The position numbers and the translations under genes are program-made. DNA of 64,000 nucleotides from assembly GCA_023213395.1 (NCBI GenBank), contig CM041465.1, positions 228,539,741 through 228,603,740 on the forward strand, written 5' to 3'. Positions 1 through 11,070 of the stretch are shown here, one piece after another (the stretch's first letter is position 1; each line of letters starts with the position of its first letter). The stretch comes from Cycas panzhihuaensis (lineage: Eukaryota; Cycadophyta). The notes beneath the pieces are model-generated. The model saw only the letters and a program-made list of their open reading frames with translations, did not search any database and was not told the DNA's origin.

Positions 1-1
1 A

Positions 2-1379
2 ATGGGTCTACAAGACCAAATTCCATTCTGATGGTTCACGTAAAAGGCGTAAAGCACGCCTTGTCGCAAAGGTTTTAAACAAAAAGAAGGCATAGATTAT
101 GAAGAAACTTTTGCACCAGTTGGCAAACATGAATACCATCAGACTTCTCTTGGCCTTAGCTGCTCAATGCAAATGGCCTGTTTATCAGATGGACGTGAAG
201 AGCGCCTTTCTTAATGGCGATCTTCAGGAGGAGGTGTATTTGGAGCAACCTCCCGGATACAAAGTACAAGGCAAGGAGCATCTCGTATATCGCCTAAAAA
301 AGGCGTTATATGGCTTGAAGCAAGCTCTAAGGGCATGGTACTCGAAGATCGATGACTACTTCTTGAGACATGGGTTTCATCGATCTACTTTAGATCCTAA
401 TCCGTATATAAAAAATGGAAAAAACCATGTAATTTTTGTTGCCTTGTATGTAGGTGACTTAGTGATCACTGGTAGTGACACTAAGATGATTCATATTCTC
501 CAAGATGATTTGAAGAGAAGTTTTGAGATGACAGATCTTGGACTTCTCCATTATTTTTTAGGCTTTGAGATATGGCAATAGCCAGGCTATATCTTCATCT
601 CCCAAGCAAAATATTCTTGGGACATTTTGCAGTGGTTCAGGATGCACGATTGCAAAACTGCGCCTACACCTATGGAGAATGGATCTAAGCTTACTCTCAA
701 TGAGGAAGCTACACCAGCAGATCCCACACTTTACCGTAGCTTGATTGGGAGTCTCATTTATCTCACCAACACTCGGCCGGATATTTCATTTGCTGTTGGG
801 ATTTGCTCACGTTACATGTCTCAACTCAATCAATTACACTGGAATGTAGCCAAACACATACTTAAGTACATCAAAGGCACATTACAGCATGGCGTTGAGT
901 ATGCACATAATGAGAACTTCACTCTGGAAGGGTTCTCGATTCGATTAGGCGGTTGCCAAGATAGCAGGAAATCAACTTCGGGATATTGTTTTTCCCTTGG
1001 TTCGTGATTGTTTCGTGGAGTTGCAAGAAGCAACCCAATGTTACCTTGTCCTCCACCGAAGGCAGTACAAAGCTACGATCGGTAGACTTGTGAGGCTATC
1101 TGGCTACGACAGATTCTTGGGGAACTTGGACTTGAGCAGGGTCACCCCACCAACATACATTGCGACAATCAAAGTGTGCTCAAGTTAGCTAAGAATCCAG
1201 TCTTTCACGCGCGGACAAAACACATCGAGGTTCACCATCACTTCATCAGAGAACATGTTCAGAATGGTGAGATCAACTTCCAAGATCTGACCCTCACAGA
1301 GGAGCAGACAGCAGACAACTTTACCAAGCCTCTTGGTAGAGACAAGTTTGTAAAATTCAGAGATAGTCTTGGTGTCTGA
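2..1379 (+). pseudogene. Copia reverse transcriptase and RNase H, broken
   Basis: The translation gives the copia RT core (QMDVKSAFLNGDLQEEVYLE, then [20 protein letters not shown]). The catalytic YVDD appears as YVGD near 448-460, a lost catalytic aspartate. A TAG at 579-581 cuts the frame after GFEIWQ. RT thumb and RNase H follow at 627-1007 (TRPDISFAVG, KSTSGYCFSLGS), then a frameshift near 1003. A further RNase H part includes HARTKHIEVHHHFIREH and ends at 1379. A first frameshift lies near 75. The TAG and the frameshift near 1003 are also present in C3. It cannot encode an active enzyme. Confidence 0.92.
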
Positions 1380-1402
1380 CTTAACATTGTAAATGAAGGG
1401 GG

Positions 1403-1953
1403 TGTTAAACCTTATGTTTAAATGTTAAGTTAATGTACTTTATTTTTCATGTAATATATGCACTTTTTACTTTAGGGGTGACTTATCACTTAAGTGATAA
1501 AGTGCACACCCACATTCTTTCTAGCGACACAACGTTGTCACTAAAGGGTCAAATGGACCCCCATGCACTTTGCTCACATGAGAGCCCAAAAGGACACATG
1601 TCCAACATGCAAGGCATGTATCTTGGATGTTTGACACTTGTCAAACATCCAAGGCCTTAGGTCTCTCATTTCACTCTATATAATGAGAGCTCTCCTCATT
1701 GTCTCACACAAGAGTTGGAGTCAGATTGTTATGCTATCGGTTGCTAATCAAACTGTTTCTTCTTGGGAGGTTGGACCAATTCCAACTCCACATATTGGGT
1801 ATCATTTTCTCTTGCTCCTTCATTCAAGTTTTGTCTCTTTGCTTTCTCTTTGCCTTGAGTTTATTATACTTGTTTATATTTCTGCAACTAGAACTAGAGT
1901 GATGCTAGTTTCTAGATCTAGGGACTGTTGAGGCCATCTAGCCTCTTTTCATA
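1403..1953 (+). repeat. 3' LTR of C1 (Copia-A)
   Basis: It starts TGTTAAACC right after a G-rich polypurine tract (1396-1402) and aligns along its length with both LTRs of C3. It contains the 18-bp palindrome TTATCACTTAAGTGATAA, the inverted pair GATGTTTGACA/TGTCAAACATC, and a TATA box (CTATATAATGAGA) near 1674-1687. The end reads TTCATA instead of the TTCACA seen in C3, so the terminal CA is mutated or the true end is 2 bp earlier. Confidence 0.9.
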
Positions 1954-2715
1954 GTTGTGGGCAATGAAGAGGAAGCTGAATTGGATGAGCTCCTAAATAT
2001 CGATCTAGATAATGTTGAAATATCTTTCCAGGCAATTCCCTTGGAAGTACATGCATCCTAGACCTTATGATTCTCAGGGTAGATAAAAAATGCAGAAGTT
2101 TCGATCTTGGTAGATCGTGGAAGTACCCATAACTTTATAAATCGGCCTACAACAAATAAGCTAGGGCATCCAGTTAAGCCATTTAATGTATTCTAGGTGG
2201 CTATCACAAATGGAAAAACCATGCCTTGTGGTGGATATTGTCAGCAAATAAATCTATGAATTGTTGATTACTCAACTATGACCAGTATATTTGCCATGTC
2301 AATTGGAGGGGTCAACGTGGTTTTAAGAGTCCAATGGCTGTAAACCCTAGGTAACATTGTTACCAATTACTGAACAAGTTTCATGTGCTTTCACCAAAAG
2401 AGGCAAGAATACAAGTTACAAGCTCTAGAGGTACCTCCTATACAAATGGTGTTGTCGTAGTGAATAGAAAAACTACTTTGGAAGAATCTCACTTCCTTCA
2501 TGCTTTCTTGTTACAAGATAATTGCTGAAGAAGTCCCATCAGAGGTTCAAACCCTCATTGACCAACATAGTAGGGTGTTTGAGCAGCTCCCTCTCGAGCT
2601 ACCTCCAAGTGGTGGGTGTGAACATGCCATTGAGTTGGCTCCACAATTAGCTCAATGAATGTTAGGCCTTATCGACACCCGTTTCACTGAGAATTATCTT
2701 TACAAAATGTCTCGG
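1954..2715 (+). pseudogene. Ty3/gypsy (chromovirus-type) protease to RT start, relic
   Basis: The plus-strand translation, with many stops and shifts, shows an aspartic protease signature (ILVDRGSTHNFINRP, from a usual VDSGSTHNFI) near 2105-2155. Downstream is the pre-RT segment VFEQLPLELPPSGGCEHAIE near 2575-2635, typical of plant chromoviruses. Gag, the rest of RT and integrase are absent. C1 inserted at or near its left edge. Confidence 0.7.
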
Positions 2716-3189
2716 TCTATTTTGTTGTGGTGTTTGGCCATTCTCGGGGGCTGGTAGATGAACATCTAGACATGGCAGATTCTGGCATCATCCATTTTGC
2801 GGAAGTTGATGTTAGTTTGTGAGATATCTTCTCCATCGACCATCCTGACTTCTAGATTGCTTGCTTTTCCTCATGATTGATAGAGATAACTTGCTTAGCA
2901 ATTTGTCATAGCTTGGAGTTGTCTTTCTAAAAACAAGAGGGGGGATGAATTTATCAATTTCGAATCAAGGAGTGATAACCTTCGTGTCGGCAGTGATGTG
3001 ACTTTGTGCTCATCATTATGATTAACAACGTTTAACATCTTGTCGCATTGTTGATCGTGCTTGCTAAATCATGAATATTATGTAATTTTTCGCACGTCGT
3101 AGTTCTTACTCACATGTCATGATCATTATACACTTTTAATGTTGTCTTATCATGGAAATCTCAACCATCCATCTTCAAACTACTTAATC
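2716..3189. other. No gene seen; degraded DNA
   Basis: Both strands are closed by frequent stops and I recognise no domain. The right part (from about 2960) may be the diverged outer part of the left LTR of G2a, because it holds weak matches to the GATCGCACTT-type repeats of the LTR at 20949-21789, but the match is too poor to fix a border. Confidence 0.5.
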
Positions 3190-3307
3190 TTGGTCGCAAT
3201 CAATTAGGATTCCGTTAGCAACTTTCTACTTTGATCCTTAGTTGGATTGTGACTATGCCAAATTACATCATCACTATGAGAAAGTAATTCTGTCCATCTA
3301 GTTTGCA
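3190..3307 (-). repeat. Partial 3' LTR of G2a
   Basis: On the minus strand this starts TGCAAACTAG just after a purine-rich tract (TAAAAAGAAAAATGAA). About 110 bp align with the start of the LTR at 20949-21789 (TGCAAACCAG there). Farther left the match fades, so the rest is truncated or diverged. Confidence 0.6.
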
Positions 3308-4498
3308 TTCATTTTTCTTTTTAGCACTTGTATGGCTTGAGTTGACTACCATTCACTGGTTTTACCATGGGGGAATCATCGAGCTGTCTGAGTCGAACAA
3401 CTCCATTTTCCCAAGTTTGGTCAACTTTCTATGGACCTAACCATTTAAACTTCATCTTTCCTTTTTTAATTTGAAACTTATCATACAACAACACTAGATT
3501 GCCAACCTGGAATTGGGGCATTCTCAAATGTTTGTTATGCCCAGCCTTGTGACAGTTCTTTTCCATCATGATTTCCCATAATGCTCTTGCTTGTTATTCG
3601 TCTAATTTCATTAGTTCTATGAGTCGCTAATCTCTAGTATTCGTTTCCTCCATTTGCAATTGAGTTGCTATTTGTAGGCTTTTTGCTTGGAATTCTAAGG
3701 TTCCAGACCATACACCAATTGAAATGGTGTTTGCTTATCAATCAGGTCTTTTTATTATCATTGTATCTGCCCATAGAACTGAATGCAATCATTCAACCTA
3801 GTCCATCCTACCTTCACTACAAATCCTTGTCAGGGCGAGCTTTAAAATTTCATTTGTACTTTCCACCTGACCATTGGCCCTTGGGTAGTATGGCGAGGAT
3901 TTTTTATAGTGGATCAAAAATTTTGCAGTAAGATGCTTGATCGTTTAATTTGAAAAATTGGTACCCTGATCTGATATAATTTTGAGTGGGCACCCAAAAC
4001 GAACAATTATCATTTCATAAAGGAATCGTGCAGTACTATGAGCATCACAAGTCCTCATGGGTTTCACTTTTGTCCACTTGGTTAGAAAATCAGTAGCGAC
4101 CAGAATATACTTTGCATTGGTTCTTTTTGCTGGTTGGATGATTGGTCTTATAAAATGCAATCCCTACTTCTTGACAGGGGTTGTGCTAAAATTGGATGTA
4201 AAGGCATAAAGTGAAGTTTACTTGGTTTGCCCAGCCTTTGGCAAACATCGCAGGCTTTGACCCATTTATTCACATCTTCGAATAATGTGGGCTACCACAA
4301 TCCTGTTAGCAAAATCTTTCTAAGTAGTTGGCTCTATGCTTTGATGTATGCTTGCAACTCCTTTGTGGGCTTCACGTACCACTGCTTCCACTTCATGTTC
4401 CAATATGCATTGCCTCAAAACTCTATTAGGCCCAAGTTCATATAGCATTCCTTGAAGTAATTAAAAATGGAAATGTCTTTATAATAGAACTTTGCCAC
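3308..4498 (-). pseudogene. G2a integrase, broken
   Basis: The best preserved part is 3945-4160: MHFIRPIIQPAKRTNAKYIL and RFLYEMIIVRFGCPLKIISD followed by QGTNFSN, the core around the first two acidic catalytic residues. The first D is lost (MHFIRP where G1 has LDFVGP). The second D is kept. The GPY-type C-terminal module lies near 3308-3600 and the zinc-binding N-terminal part near 4250-4490, both shattered. It matches G2b at 21790-22920. Confidence 0.8.
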
Positions 4499-5093
4499 TT
4501 AGCTTGTTCTAGTCCAATTGGTGTCTGTCCTATTGACAAATATTGAGCAATGCCCGCGTACCATGTTGGTACTGCTTCTTATTGAAAATGATATTGTATC
4601 AGGAAAATCATCTTGAATTCTAGTAGTAGTTTCTCCATTCACATTCCTAGATAGTAGATTAGGAATAGTATGCTTTTCCCCTTTCTTGACAATGATTTTG
4701 AAGTTAAATTCTTGGAACAACATCAACCATCTACTAATCCTAACTTGTAGAATTGGTTTGTTAATCAGGTATTGAAGAGCTTGATGATCCATAAAAAATA
4801 CAAATGGATTAGCTAATAAATAACACCTAAATTTTTGGATTAGCTAATAAATAACACCTAAATTTTTGTAAAGCATATACCATCTCGAGATCTCTTCTCT
4901 TCGTTACTAAATAATTTTGCTTAGCCTGTGTCAGCTTCTGATTGGCAAAATAGATTGTAAGATCTATATTGCCATCTCTTGACTGAGCCAACGTGCACCC
5001 AATCACAAAAAGAGAGGTATCTACATGCACATGGAATGGTTTATTCCAATCTGAAATTCTTAGGACTGGTACTTGTACAACTTTTTTCCTCAA
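4499..5093 (-). pseudogene. G2a RNase H, broken
   Basis: The translation at 4827-5093 shows FHVHVDTSLFVIGCTLAQ (first catalytic D) and TKRRDLEMVYALQKFRCYLL (the E of the usual TEREALxMV is replaced). 4499-4792 gives MDHQALQYLINKPILQ (third acidic residue) and KHTIPNLLSRNVNGE (usual PDQLSR, D lost). A 31-bp tandem duplication (4806-4867) sits at the break between the two parts. Confidence 0.82.
4806..4867. repeat. 31-bp perfect tandem duplication
   Basis: Two adjacent identical 31-bp units (4806-4836 and 4837-4867) start GGATTAGCTAATAAATAACA. G2b has a single copy at the corresponding place (near 23318), so this is a local slippage event in G2a. Confidence 0.9.
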
Positions 5094-5409
5094 TAAATTG
5101 AATGCTAATTGCTATTGTAATTTTCATTGCCACATTATCTTTTTCTTTAACATTTCTAGGGGATTTGCTATCTGTGCATATTCTGTAATAAACTTCCTAT
5201 AAAATCCAGTCATTCCCAGAAAGCCTTTCAATTGCTTCATTGTCTTTGGTGTTGGAAAATTTAAGATAACAACCAGTTTATCTAGGTTCATTACCAGACC
5301 TTCTTTTGTTACCATATGTCCCAACAAGGATCCAAATAGAACCATAAATGTGCAGTTGTCTGGTTTTAAGCATAGATTATTTCTTCTACAGGTTTCCAAC
5401 ATCAACCTC

Positions 5410-5907
5410 TGATAGAGAGAGGGTTAATTTTGTATTTGCATGTTTCTGTAATAAAATGGAAAAATATTTATGATATAACATACAATTTGCATTTCAATAA
5501 ATTGATAATCTTAAAGATTTGTGCATTTGATTCACAACAGAAATAGATGATTGACAGGTGGAAAAACCCCCTAGCAGGGATAAAAAAAACCACCTCAAAA
5601 ATAGTAATTTATTAATAATAATGAAAGGGATACATTACAGTGAATAAGAGGATCTCATTTTCTCTCTGATGAAATTAGCGTATCAGCATACCAGCTTTGA
5701 TCAACCTCATGACCTCCTAACCTTTAGGACCATTCTGACTATTTTGACCATTCTTACCATTCTTCCTAGAATCTAGGAAGAGATAAATAAGGAGAGGTTC
5801 GTTGAAAAGAGTAGTTATCATTTTCAACGAACCTTATAAGAAATATTAATATTAATAAAGTGACTATTACTAAAAGGTAACATTACAACGTAAACATTAT
5901 TCTAACA
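5410..5907 (-). repeat. Solo LTR of a Ty1/copia element inside G2a
   Basis: On the minus strand it starts TGTTAGAATAATG and ends CTCTATCA. It is flanked by a perfect 5-bp duplication ACCTC (5405-5409 and 5908-5912). The uninterrupted target can be read in G2b near 23880-23905. It contains GTGGTTTTTTTTATCCCTGC and GGTTTTTCCACCT (minus strand), a motif pair usual in the R-U5 of plant copia LTRs. No internal region remains, so it is a recombination remnant. It is unlike the other copia LTRs in the window. Confidence 0.9.
5762..5834. repeat. Two perfect inverted repeats in the solo LTR
   Basis: CTTCCTAGA-A-TCTAGGAAG lies at 5762-5780. AGGTTCGTTGAAAA (5795-5808) pairs perfectly with TTTTCAACGAACCT (5821-5834) across a 12-bp loop. 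They lie in the U3 side of the LTR (minus-strand sense) and could be protein binding palindromes or RNA hairpins. No function can be shown. Confidence 0.85.
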
Positions 5908-6558
5908 ACCTCAAATTCCCAAGATGATCTTTAGAAGGGTATGCAAGGTCCAAACATCCAAAAACGCCTCAATGGTTTTCCCATTTGTTTGTCGGAAAAT
6001 GTTTAAAACAACTTGCTGGAATGCGGTTGGTGCATTAGTCAAGCCAAAAAGCATGACCCTATAAGAATACACACCCTTTACAATCATGAAGGTTGTCTTC
6101 AATTGGTCTTCAGGAGATCTCCTCACTTGGTTATAGCGATTGAACCCATCCGTGAATGAGTAAACTTCATGACTCGCCACTTTCTTCAAAATATCTTTAG
6201 TGAAGGGTATGGGAAAAGGGTCATTTTTTATAGCCTTGTTTTAAGGGTTTGTAGTCCATACAAACACATTGCTTTCCATTCTTTTTGGAGACTACAACTA
6301 CCAAACTGACCCATTCACTATTGTTTACTTAAAAAATGTAACCTGTTTCTAATAATCTGTGTAATTTTGTCTTCACTTTCTATTTATATTTGGGGTTTAT
6401 CGTATAGGGGCATTGCTTAATCGACTTTGCTTGCTCCCTTAGTTCTATTCAATGTTCCCCTAACTCTGATAGAATGCCCTTTAGGTCCTTATAGGACCAA
6501 GCAAAAACATCTTTATACTCTAAAATAGGGTCATTGCTTTGTTAACTATTTCACCATC

Positions 6559-7500
6559 CTAGTAATCTCCCATGGTGATTAACTGGGGCCGTTGTTCCAT
6601 TTTTATATTAATTTGCTTTATCTTCAATTGCTTTCCTTTCACCAATGTACCGTCTTGGTTCAAAATATATGTTGGAGTTCTATCTGTTACCCTATCTCCA
6701 TACTCTGTTGCAGAGTATTCTGGAGGAAAATCTGTGTTTTTTCTAGAAAATCCTATGCTTCTTTTGGAATATTTTCGGACGTAGAGTTTTGTTTTGCCAA
6801 TTCTACTTGAAGACATTTTTTAGCGAGGTCTGTCAATTTTTGTTTTAGAATGGAGAAAACATTCTAAATTTTAGAGTCTTTGTTGTGGTATGCAAAGGTA
6901 TGATAGAAGTTTTGTACTAGTAAATCCTAGTCTACCAACTGTGATTTTTCACAATGTTGGTACCATACTAAGCAAACTCCCTTAAAAGTATGTGCCCATC
7001 ATTGAATCCATTCAACTTTAGGAACATGATTTTTGTTCTATATATGGACACATTTTTTCACATGTATATGGGGATTATCCCCATTCTGAAAATTTGGAAG
7101 ATTTCTATCCTTCATTTGGAATTTGTTCAAAAAATTTCAATTTATGTCATGTTAGGTTTTAACATACATACATATAATGAGTAGCATACTGTGCAAAAGC
7201 TTTTCCCAATATGGATGTTGGAAACAAGAATCACCAAAATTCCTATTGCCATTATTTATTTTTCAATATTTCAATACATTGTTTCAAATGATTTTCGGCT
7301 TCATTTTCTTGACTCCAAAATTGTGGAAAATTTTCAATTGTTTCACTAAATATTTTTGGGTTACCTCGTACTGCCTACAAGTCTTGAGCTTTGTCTATCT
7401 GGATTCCTCGTTCTTCCTTTATGAACATCTGGGACCGCTCCTTATTTGCCTTTGGATCAATTTCCTCTTCATCATCCAAAGAGTCTGGACACATTTATAG
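6559..7500 (-). pseudogene. G2a segment between RT and protease, second gag-like region
   Basis: This stretch is collinear with 24560-25490 of G2b, where the better preserved translation (AFAWYATYSMYFKTWYDIS, NLLNRFQ) looks like a retrotransposon capsid-type gag domain. Here only fragments survive (for example SEWG and YGTNIVKNHSW in different frames). The plus-strand ORF at 7177-7500 is its antisense shadow. Function is inferred only by homology to G2b and G1. Confidence 0.5.
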
Positions 7501-7689
7501 TTTATAACAAGTCGTTGGTTTTGTCTCTTCCCACACATTTTGAAGCCAATTTAACATGTAGGAAGAAGATGCCTCACTAGGTATTGTGGATTGTAATTTC
7601 TATGCCATTTCTGAACAAGGACTTACTGTTGATTCTGTTTCAACCGTTGTGGATGAGGCTCTTTCAACATTTTCGATTTTTTCAATTTG

Positions 7690-8133
7690 AGGCCCATTTG
7701 AGCACAAAGGCAGGGTGGATGCTTTATTTTCAACTGATAATGTGAATGTATGTTTCCCCCAATCCTAGATGGCTTTGGTGGCTAACAACCATGCCCTACC
7801 AAGCAAGGTTGGATAAGTTTTTTTCTAGCTCTGCATTCTGACTACTGCAAAGTCCGTTAAAACAATTGTTCCTGCCACAGTAGTTGGAACATTCATGAGT
7901 GTTTCCATTGGGCTCACCTGAAGTTGATTTGCCAATCTTATGGCATATTCAGGGGCAACCACTTTGGGCCTTCTCAATTCTATCCATAAAGATTTTGACA
8001 ATACATTTGCACCCGATCTTTCATCCACAATCATTCTACATAATGTCACCCCAAAGATAACCATTGACACTCCAAGGTCCACTCCATTATCTTTTATCAC
8101 TCTTAACATTGGTTTGTCAATTTGATCTAGCAC
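7690..8133 (-). pseudogene. G2a aspartic protease, broken
   Basis: The minus-strand translation at 7825-8133 includes DLGVSMVIFGVTLCRMIVDE, then RSGANVLSKSLWIELRRP. VDERSGANVLS corresponds to the active-site VDGGxxVNVLP of G1. The flap-side segment ANQLQVSPMETLMNVPTTVA and LTDFAVVRMQS match G2b. The C-terminal LLGRPWL-type motif is degraded at 7780-7810. Confidence 0.8.
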
Positions 8134-8545
8134 AATCTGATGGAAATAGCTTGCCTCCCATCATCTAAAGACTGCAACGATTGGAAATGAGACCCCCAAT
8201 TCTATTAGCAAATCCTTAACTGATTGAAGTCTTTTCCAAAGATTCATATCTTCCTTTTGTGGTGGAATTTGAAGAGGACCTGATCTTCTTTTATAAATTT
8301 GACCCTTAAATCTTTGTTGCTGCTGACTTTCTTCCTACTGAACTGCATTCATAGCTTCTTGAAGGATCTTCACTACTTGTTGAAGCCTTTGATTTTCCAC
8401 CATAGGTTTTGGGAAATTGTCTTGGGCTAGTGTGGTTAACACTTTCCATTCTCCGTTTATAAATAAGATGGAACTTCTTTGTTCGATATCTTTGTGACCA
8501 GATTGGTCATCGATATTTTTACGTTCTTTGTATAATTAGCTCATT
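8134..8545 (-). pseudogene. G2a gag-protease spacer, left of the G1 insertion
   Basis: It aligns with 26040-26480 of G2b (gag C-terminus to protease linker). No long frame is open. The alignment with G2b is interrupted exactly at 8550/8551 and resumes at 19001, which proves that G1 inserted into a continuous G2a. Confidence 0.75.
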
Positions 8546-8550
8546 GATGG

Positions 8551-9354
8551 TGTTGGAGTCAAAAGTGATCCAATGGCTGTGTGAGGACCAAAGGTAGGTC
8601 AGATAACCCGAGTTGTGCAGGTACGGACCGTACGAAGGTACGCACGAGGCAAAACGACAGAAAAACAAGCATTCTGGGTACGTATGACAGGTGCGTACCT
8701 GGAACGGGTACGTATGACAGAAACGTACCAGCGGCGGAACGAAACCAAGCAGCGGCGGTACGCACGACTCCAGGGGACCAGTGAAGACCTGTTGAGGTGC
8801 CAGACGTACGTACGGACTAAAAGGAATAATTAATTAAGTGCTTAACAAGTGATTAATGAAAGGGTACGCATGACTGAAAGGGTACGATTATGACAGTATC
8901 ATAACCCTTGACCAAAAGGTACCAAAGATGAGTACTTAAGGAGGTACGCATGATTCACCTGTTTAGGGTGAGGGCCGGATATCACGCAGATGCGCCCGGT
9001 GCGGGAGGCGATGCGTATGACCATTTGGAGCATCATCGTATGATAAGTACCATCCGGTACGCATTATGTGAAAAGGCGTATCTTCTTTGGAATGCTCGGG
9101 AATGCATTCCGACCTGTAAATGAACTGTTGACTTAATAAAAGGAAGAGTTACGTGGAAATTGATGTATTCTTGGTGTTGTGATGATGATTTGCTGAGTAT
9201 GTATTGATTTCTGTACTGTTGTGTACCATTTTGTGAATTATATATGGAATGTATGTGAATGACCATGTTGATGATCCCGAAACTAGACTATAGCTACTGT
9301 AGACCTTGACAAGTGCATTGATTCCACAAGGGCGTGGAATCTCCCAAGTCAACA
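8551..9354 (+). repeat. 5' LTR of G1, rich in GTAC
   Basis: It starts TGTTGGAGTC and ends AAGTCAACA. I count 17 GTAC tetramers between 8551 and 9060, mostly as GGTACG or CGTACC, where about two are expected by chance. The U5 side holds an AATAAA (near 9135). The 3' LTR is nearly the same from about 9040 on, but very different in the GTAC-rich U3 part. Confidence 0.93.
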
Positions 9355-9486
9355 TTGGTTCCGTTGCCTACGTCCGTTGAGGAGGGACAGGACCAGGGGT
9401 TTCAAAGGAAAAGAATGTGTAAAGGCGGAGGACCTTGGCTGGCCGTGATGGCGGGGTAACTAAGCCACCGTGACGGGGACCTTCCA
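9355..9486 (+). promoter_or_regulatory. G1 primer binding site and leader
   Basis: TTGGTTCCGTTGCCTACG follows the LTR end directly. The same place in G3 reads TCGGTTTCGGTGC and in G2a (minus) TTGGTTTTGTTGTTG, so all three share one primer type, degenerated. I cannot name the tRNA. The leader up to the gag ATG at 9487 is short (about 130 bp). Confidence 0.75.
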
Positions 9487-10663
9487 ATGCCACCTAAGAG
9501 GCCTTCAAGGTCGGAAGAGCCCCAGAAGGATACTTCACCCAAGGAAAAGGAAACCAGCAGACAAAGGGCACTAAGATGGTCAAAAGAAGCAAAACTCAGA
9601 AGGGCGAGAAGGTTAAGTTCGCAAAACAACGAGACTAAGGGACAGTTCGTTGAAGGATCTGAGGCAAGTGGAGCCCAGACACCTCAGGAAGAGGAAACCC
9701 ATGGCGAACGCATGGTATTGACACCAGCCCCTATCAGAGATGATTTGTTTAGCTTGGAGATTGAAGGAAGCCAGAAGTGGAAGAAAAACATAAAGCGATC
9801 CTAACAGAGGGAAGTATACCAGTGGAGGACAGCCCGAAGGACCTAGGTGACAACGATAAGAAGGCGGAGGAAGGTCCCTCGGCATATTGGGAAAACAAGC
9901 TAACGAGACAACTTTTTGAAGATTCGACAGAAAGGGATCGATCAATCTTACATTACGGTAACACCATTGACTATACAAGTTCCAGGTGTAGTGGAACCTA
10001 TACACATAAAAACTCCATTTAAAAATCCGCTTTTTGGGAAAGAGAATACAGCGGTAGTTACTCTCCCAAAGGCATCCCCAAAGGAGGGAGGAAGGGAAAG
10101 ATCACCATCAGGTGGGGGACAGTTGCAATCTCCCAAAATGGACGATTATAGAGACTTTGGGAAACTAATCTTTAATGATACTTCGGATGCAGCAGAGCAT
10201 GTGTATCTATTTCAGAATCTCATTGATGTCAAAAAAATTACAGACGAAGATGAAATCAAAGCACGCTTCGCCTGTACATTGAGAGGAGTACCCTTGGCTT
10301 GGTATAAGGAAACAAACAAGAATGAGCCATGGGTGAAGATTAAGAAAGTGTTTGAAGAAAGATTTCAAAAGTTTCGCAGTAATGAAGCCGTGGAAATCGC
10401 ACTCTGAGATTAGGAGGTGGGGAATCATCCTAACTCACATTAGCCGAATGAAAATTATTGCAGCGAGCATGATCAATGAGACGATAACGAATCATAATAT
10501 GAAGAATTACTTTGTAAGAGGGCTGAATGAGAAGTTGCGAGCTATGATGCATGCTCATCCGTTAAAGTCATTCAAGAATGCTCAGGATCTGGCATTAGAT
10601 TTTGAGATGGAAATGGGCGTAGCGGGAGGACAAGATTCTTTCTTTGTTAAGATTACAAGATGA
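9487..10663 (+). pseudogene. G1 gag, frameshifted
   Basis: The start ATG at 9487 (MPPKRPSRSEEPQKD) is conserved in G3 (46552, MPPERP). A basic, charged N-terminus runs to 9804. After frameshifts near 9775 and 9915 the capsid-like part reads LIFNDTSDAAEHVYLFQNL, then LRGVPLAWYKETNKNEPWVK and FEERFQKFRSNEAVEI (to 10407), the gag hallmark G-x-A-x-x-WY plus F-x-x-RF. A further shift leads to MKNYFVRGLNEKLRAMMHAH and ALDFEMEMG up to 10660. No continuous product is possible. Confidence 0.88.
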
Positions 10664-11070
10664 GATTAGAGAGCTTAAGCAAAACCAATACAACCAAACC
10701 CTTCCGGTAGGGGTAGCGAAGAGGAATCGAATTGGAGGCACTAAGAAAGAGGTAGCAAGATTGAAAATCGAAATAACCGGAAGAAGAAGAGACGCCCAAA
10801 AGAAAGAGCATCTTTGGAAGGGTAACCAAGTGGTGCCACATACATGAAGAAAACTCACATACCACCCGGAATGTGATTTGAATTTAAAAAACAGTGTGAC
10901 GCACCAACAGGAGAAGTGGTGCCACATATGTGAGGTTGACACATACAACCAAGGATTGTTTCTACAATCCTGTGGAAAAACATTCGGAGGTCGAGGTCGG
11001 GAAGAGACAACCCACCTCGAAATGTGTATACAACGAGGCGCACTGAGCCCTCGAGGAAAAAGCAGTACCG
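10664..11070 (+). pseudogene. G1 gag zinc-knuckle region, shattered
   Basis: At least two copies of a knuckle like KWCHICEVDT, with H and C following after a shift (near 10830-10860 and 10915-10960), can be read. G3 has three such units in tandem at 47815-48040. Frameshifts separate them here. They precede another CCHC box in the next ORF. Confidence 0.65.

Larger units (their letters stand above)
1..1953 (+). mobile_element. Ty1/copia element C1 (family Copia-A), 3' part only
   Basis: The window opens inside the RT of a copia element that runs to the end of its 3' LTR. The sequence is almost the same as positions 42113-44065 of the complete copy C3, so family membership is direct. The 5' part lies outside the window, so its target duplication cannot be tested. 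It abuts a plus-strand gypsy relic at 1954, into which it probably inserted. Confidence 0.93.
5110..6558 (-). pseudogene. G2a reverse transcriptase, split by a solo LTR
   Basis: On the minus strand: pre-RT segment YKDVFAWSYKDLKGILSELG (about 6430-6520), then NNSEWVSLVVVVSKKNGK (about 6270-6330), then 5911-6189 (HEVYSFTDGFNRYNQV, MLFGLTNAPTAFQQVVLNIF, and EAFLDVWTL where the YxDD-type FLDD should be, so the second D is lost). After the solo LTR come 5124-5405 (NNLCLKPDNCTFMVLFGSLL, KQLKGFLGMTGFYRKFI). It is clearly dead. Confidence 0.87.

Noticed and set aside
1433-1931. Small ORFs within Copia-A LTRs (also near 37415, 43589 and 43810)
   Set aside because: They lie in non-coding LTR sequence, are not conserved in frame between copies, and differ by indels.
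3665-3931. Plus-strand ORFs at 3665-3931 and 22144-22416 that resemble each other
   Set aside because: Both are the antisense of the integrase in the paired elements G2a and G2b, so their similarity is due to element homology.
7177-7500. 107-residue plus-strand ORF that looks like a membrane protein
   Set aside because: Antisense of the G2a pol-gag segment; the Phe/Leu-rich look is the complement of a Lys/Glu-rich frame.
9613-10005. 130-residue minus-strand ORF in G1
   Set aside because: Antisense of the G1 gag, with no domain and composition fixed by the opposite frame.
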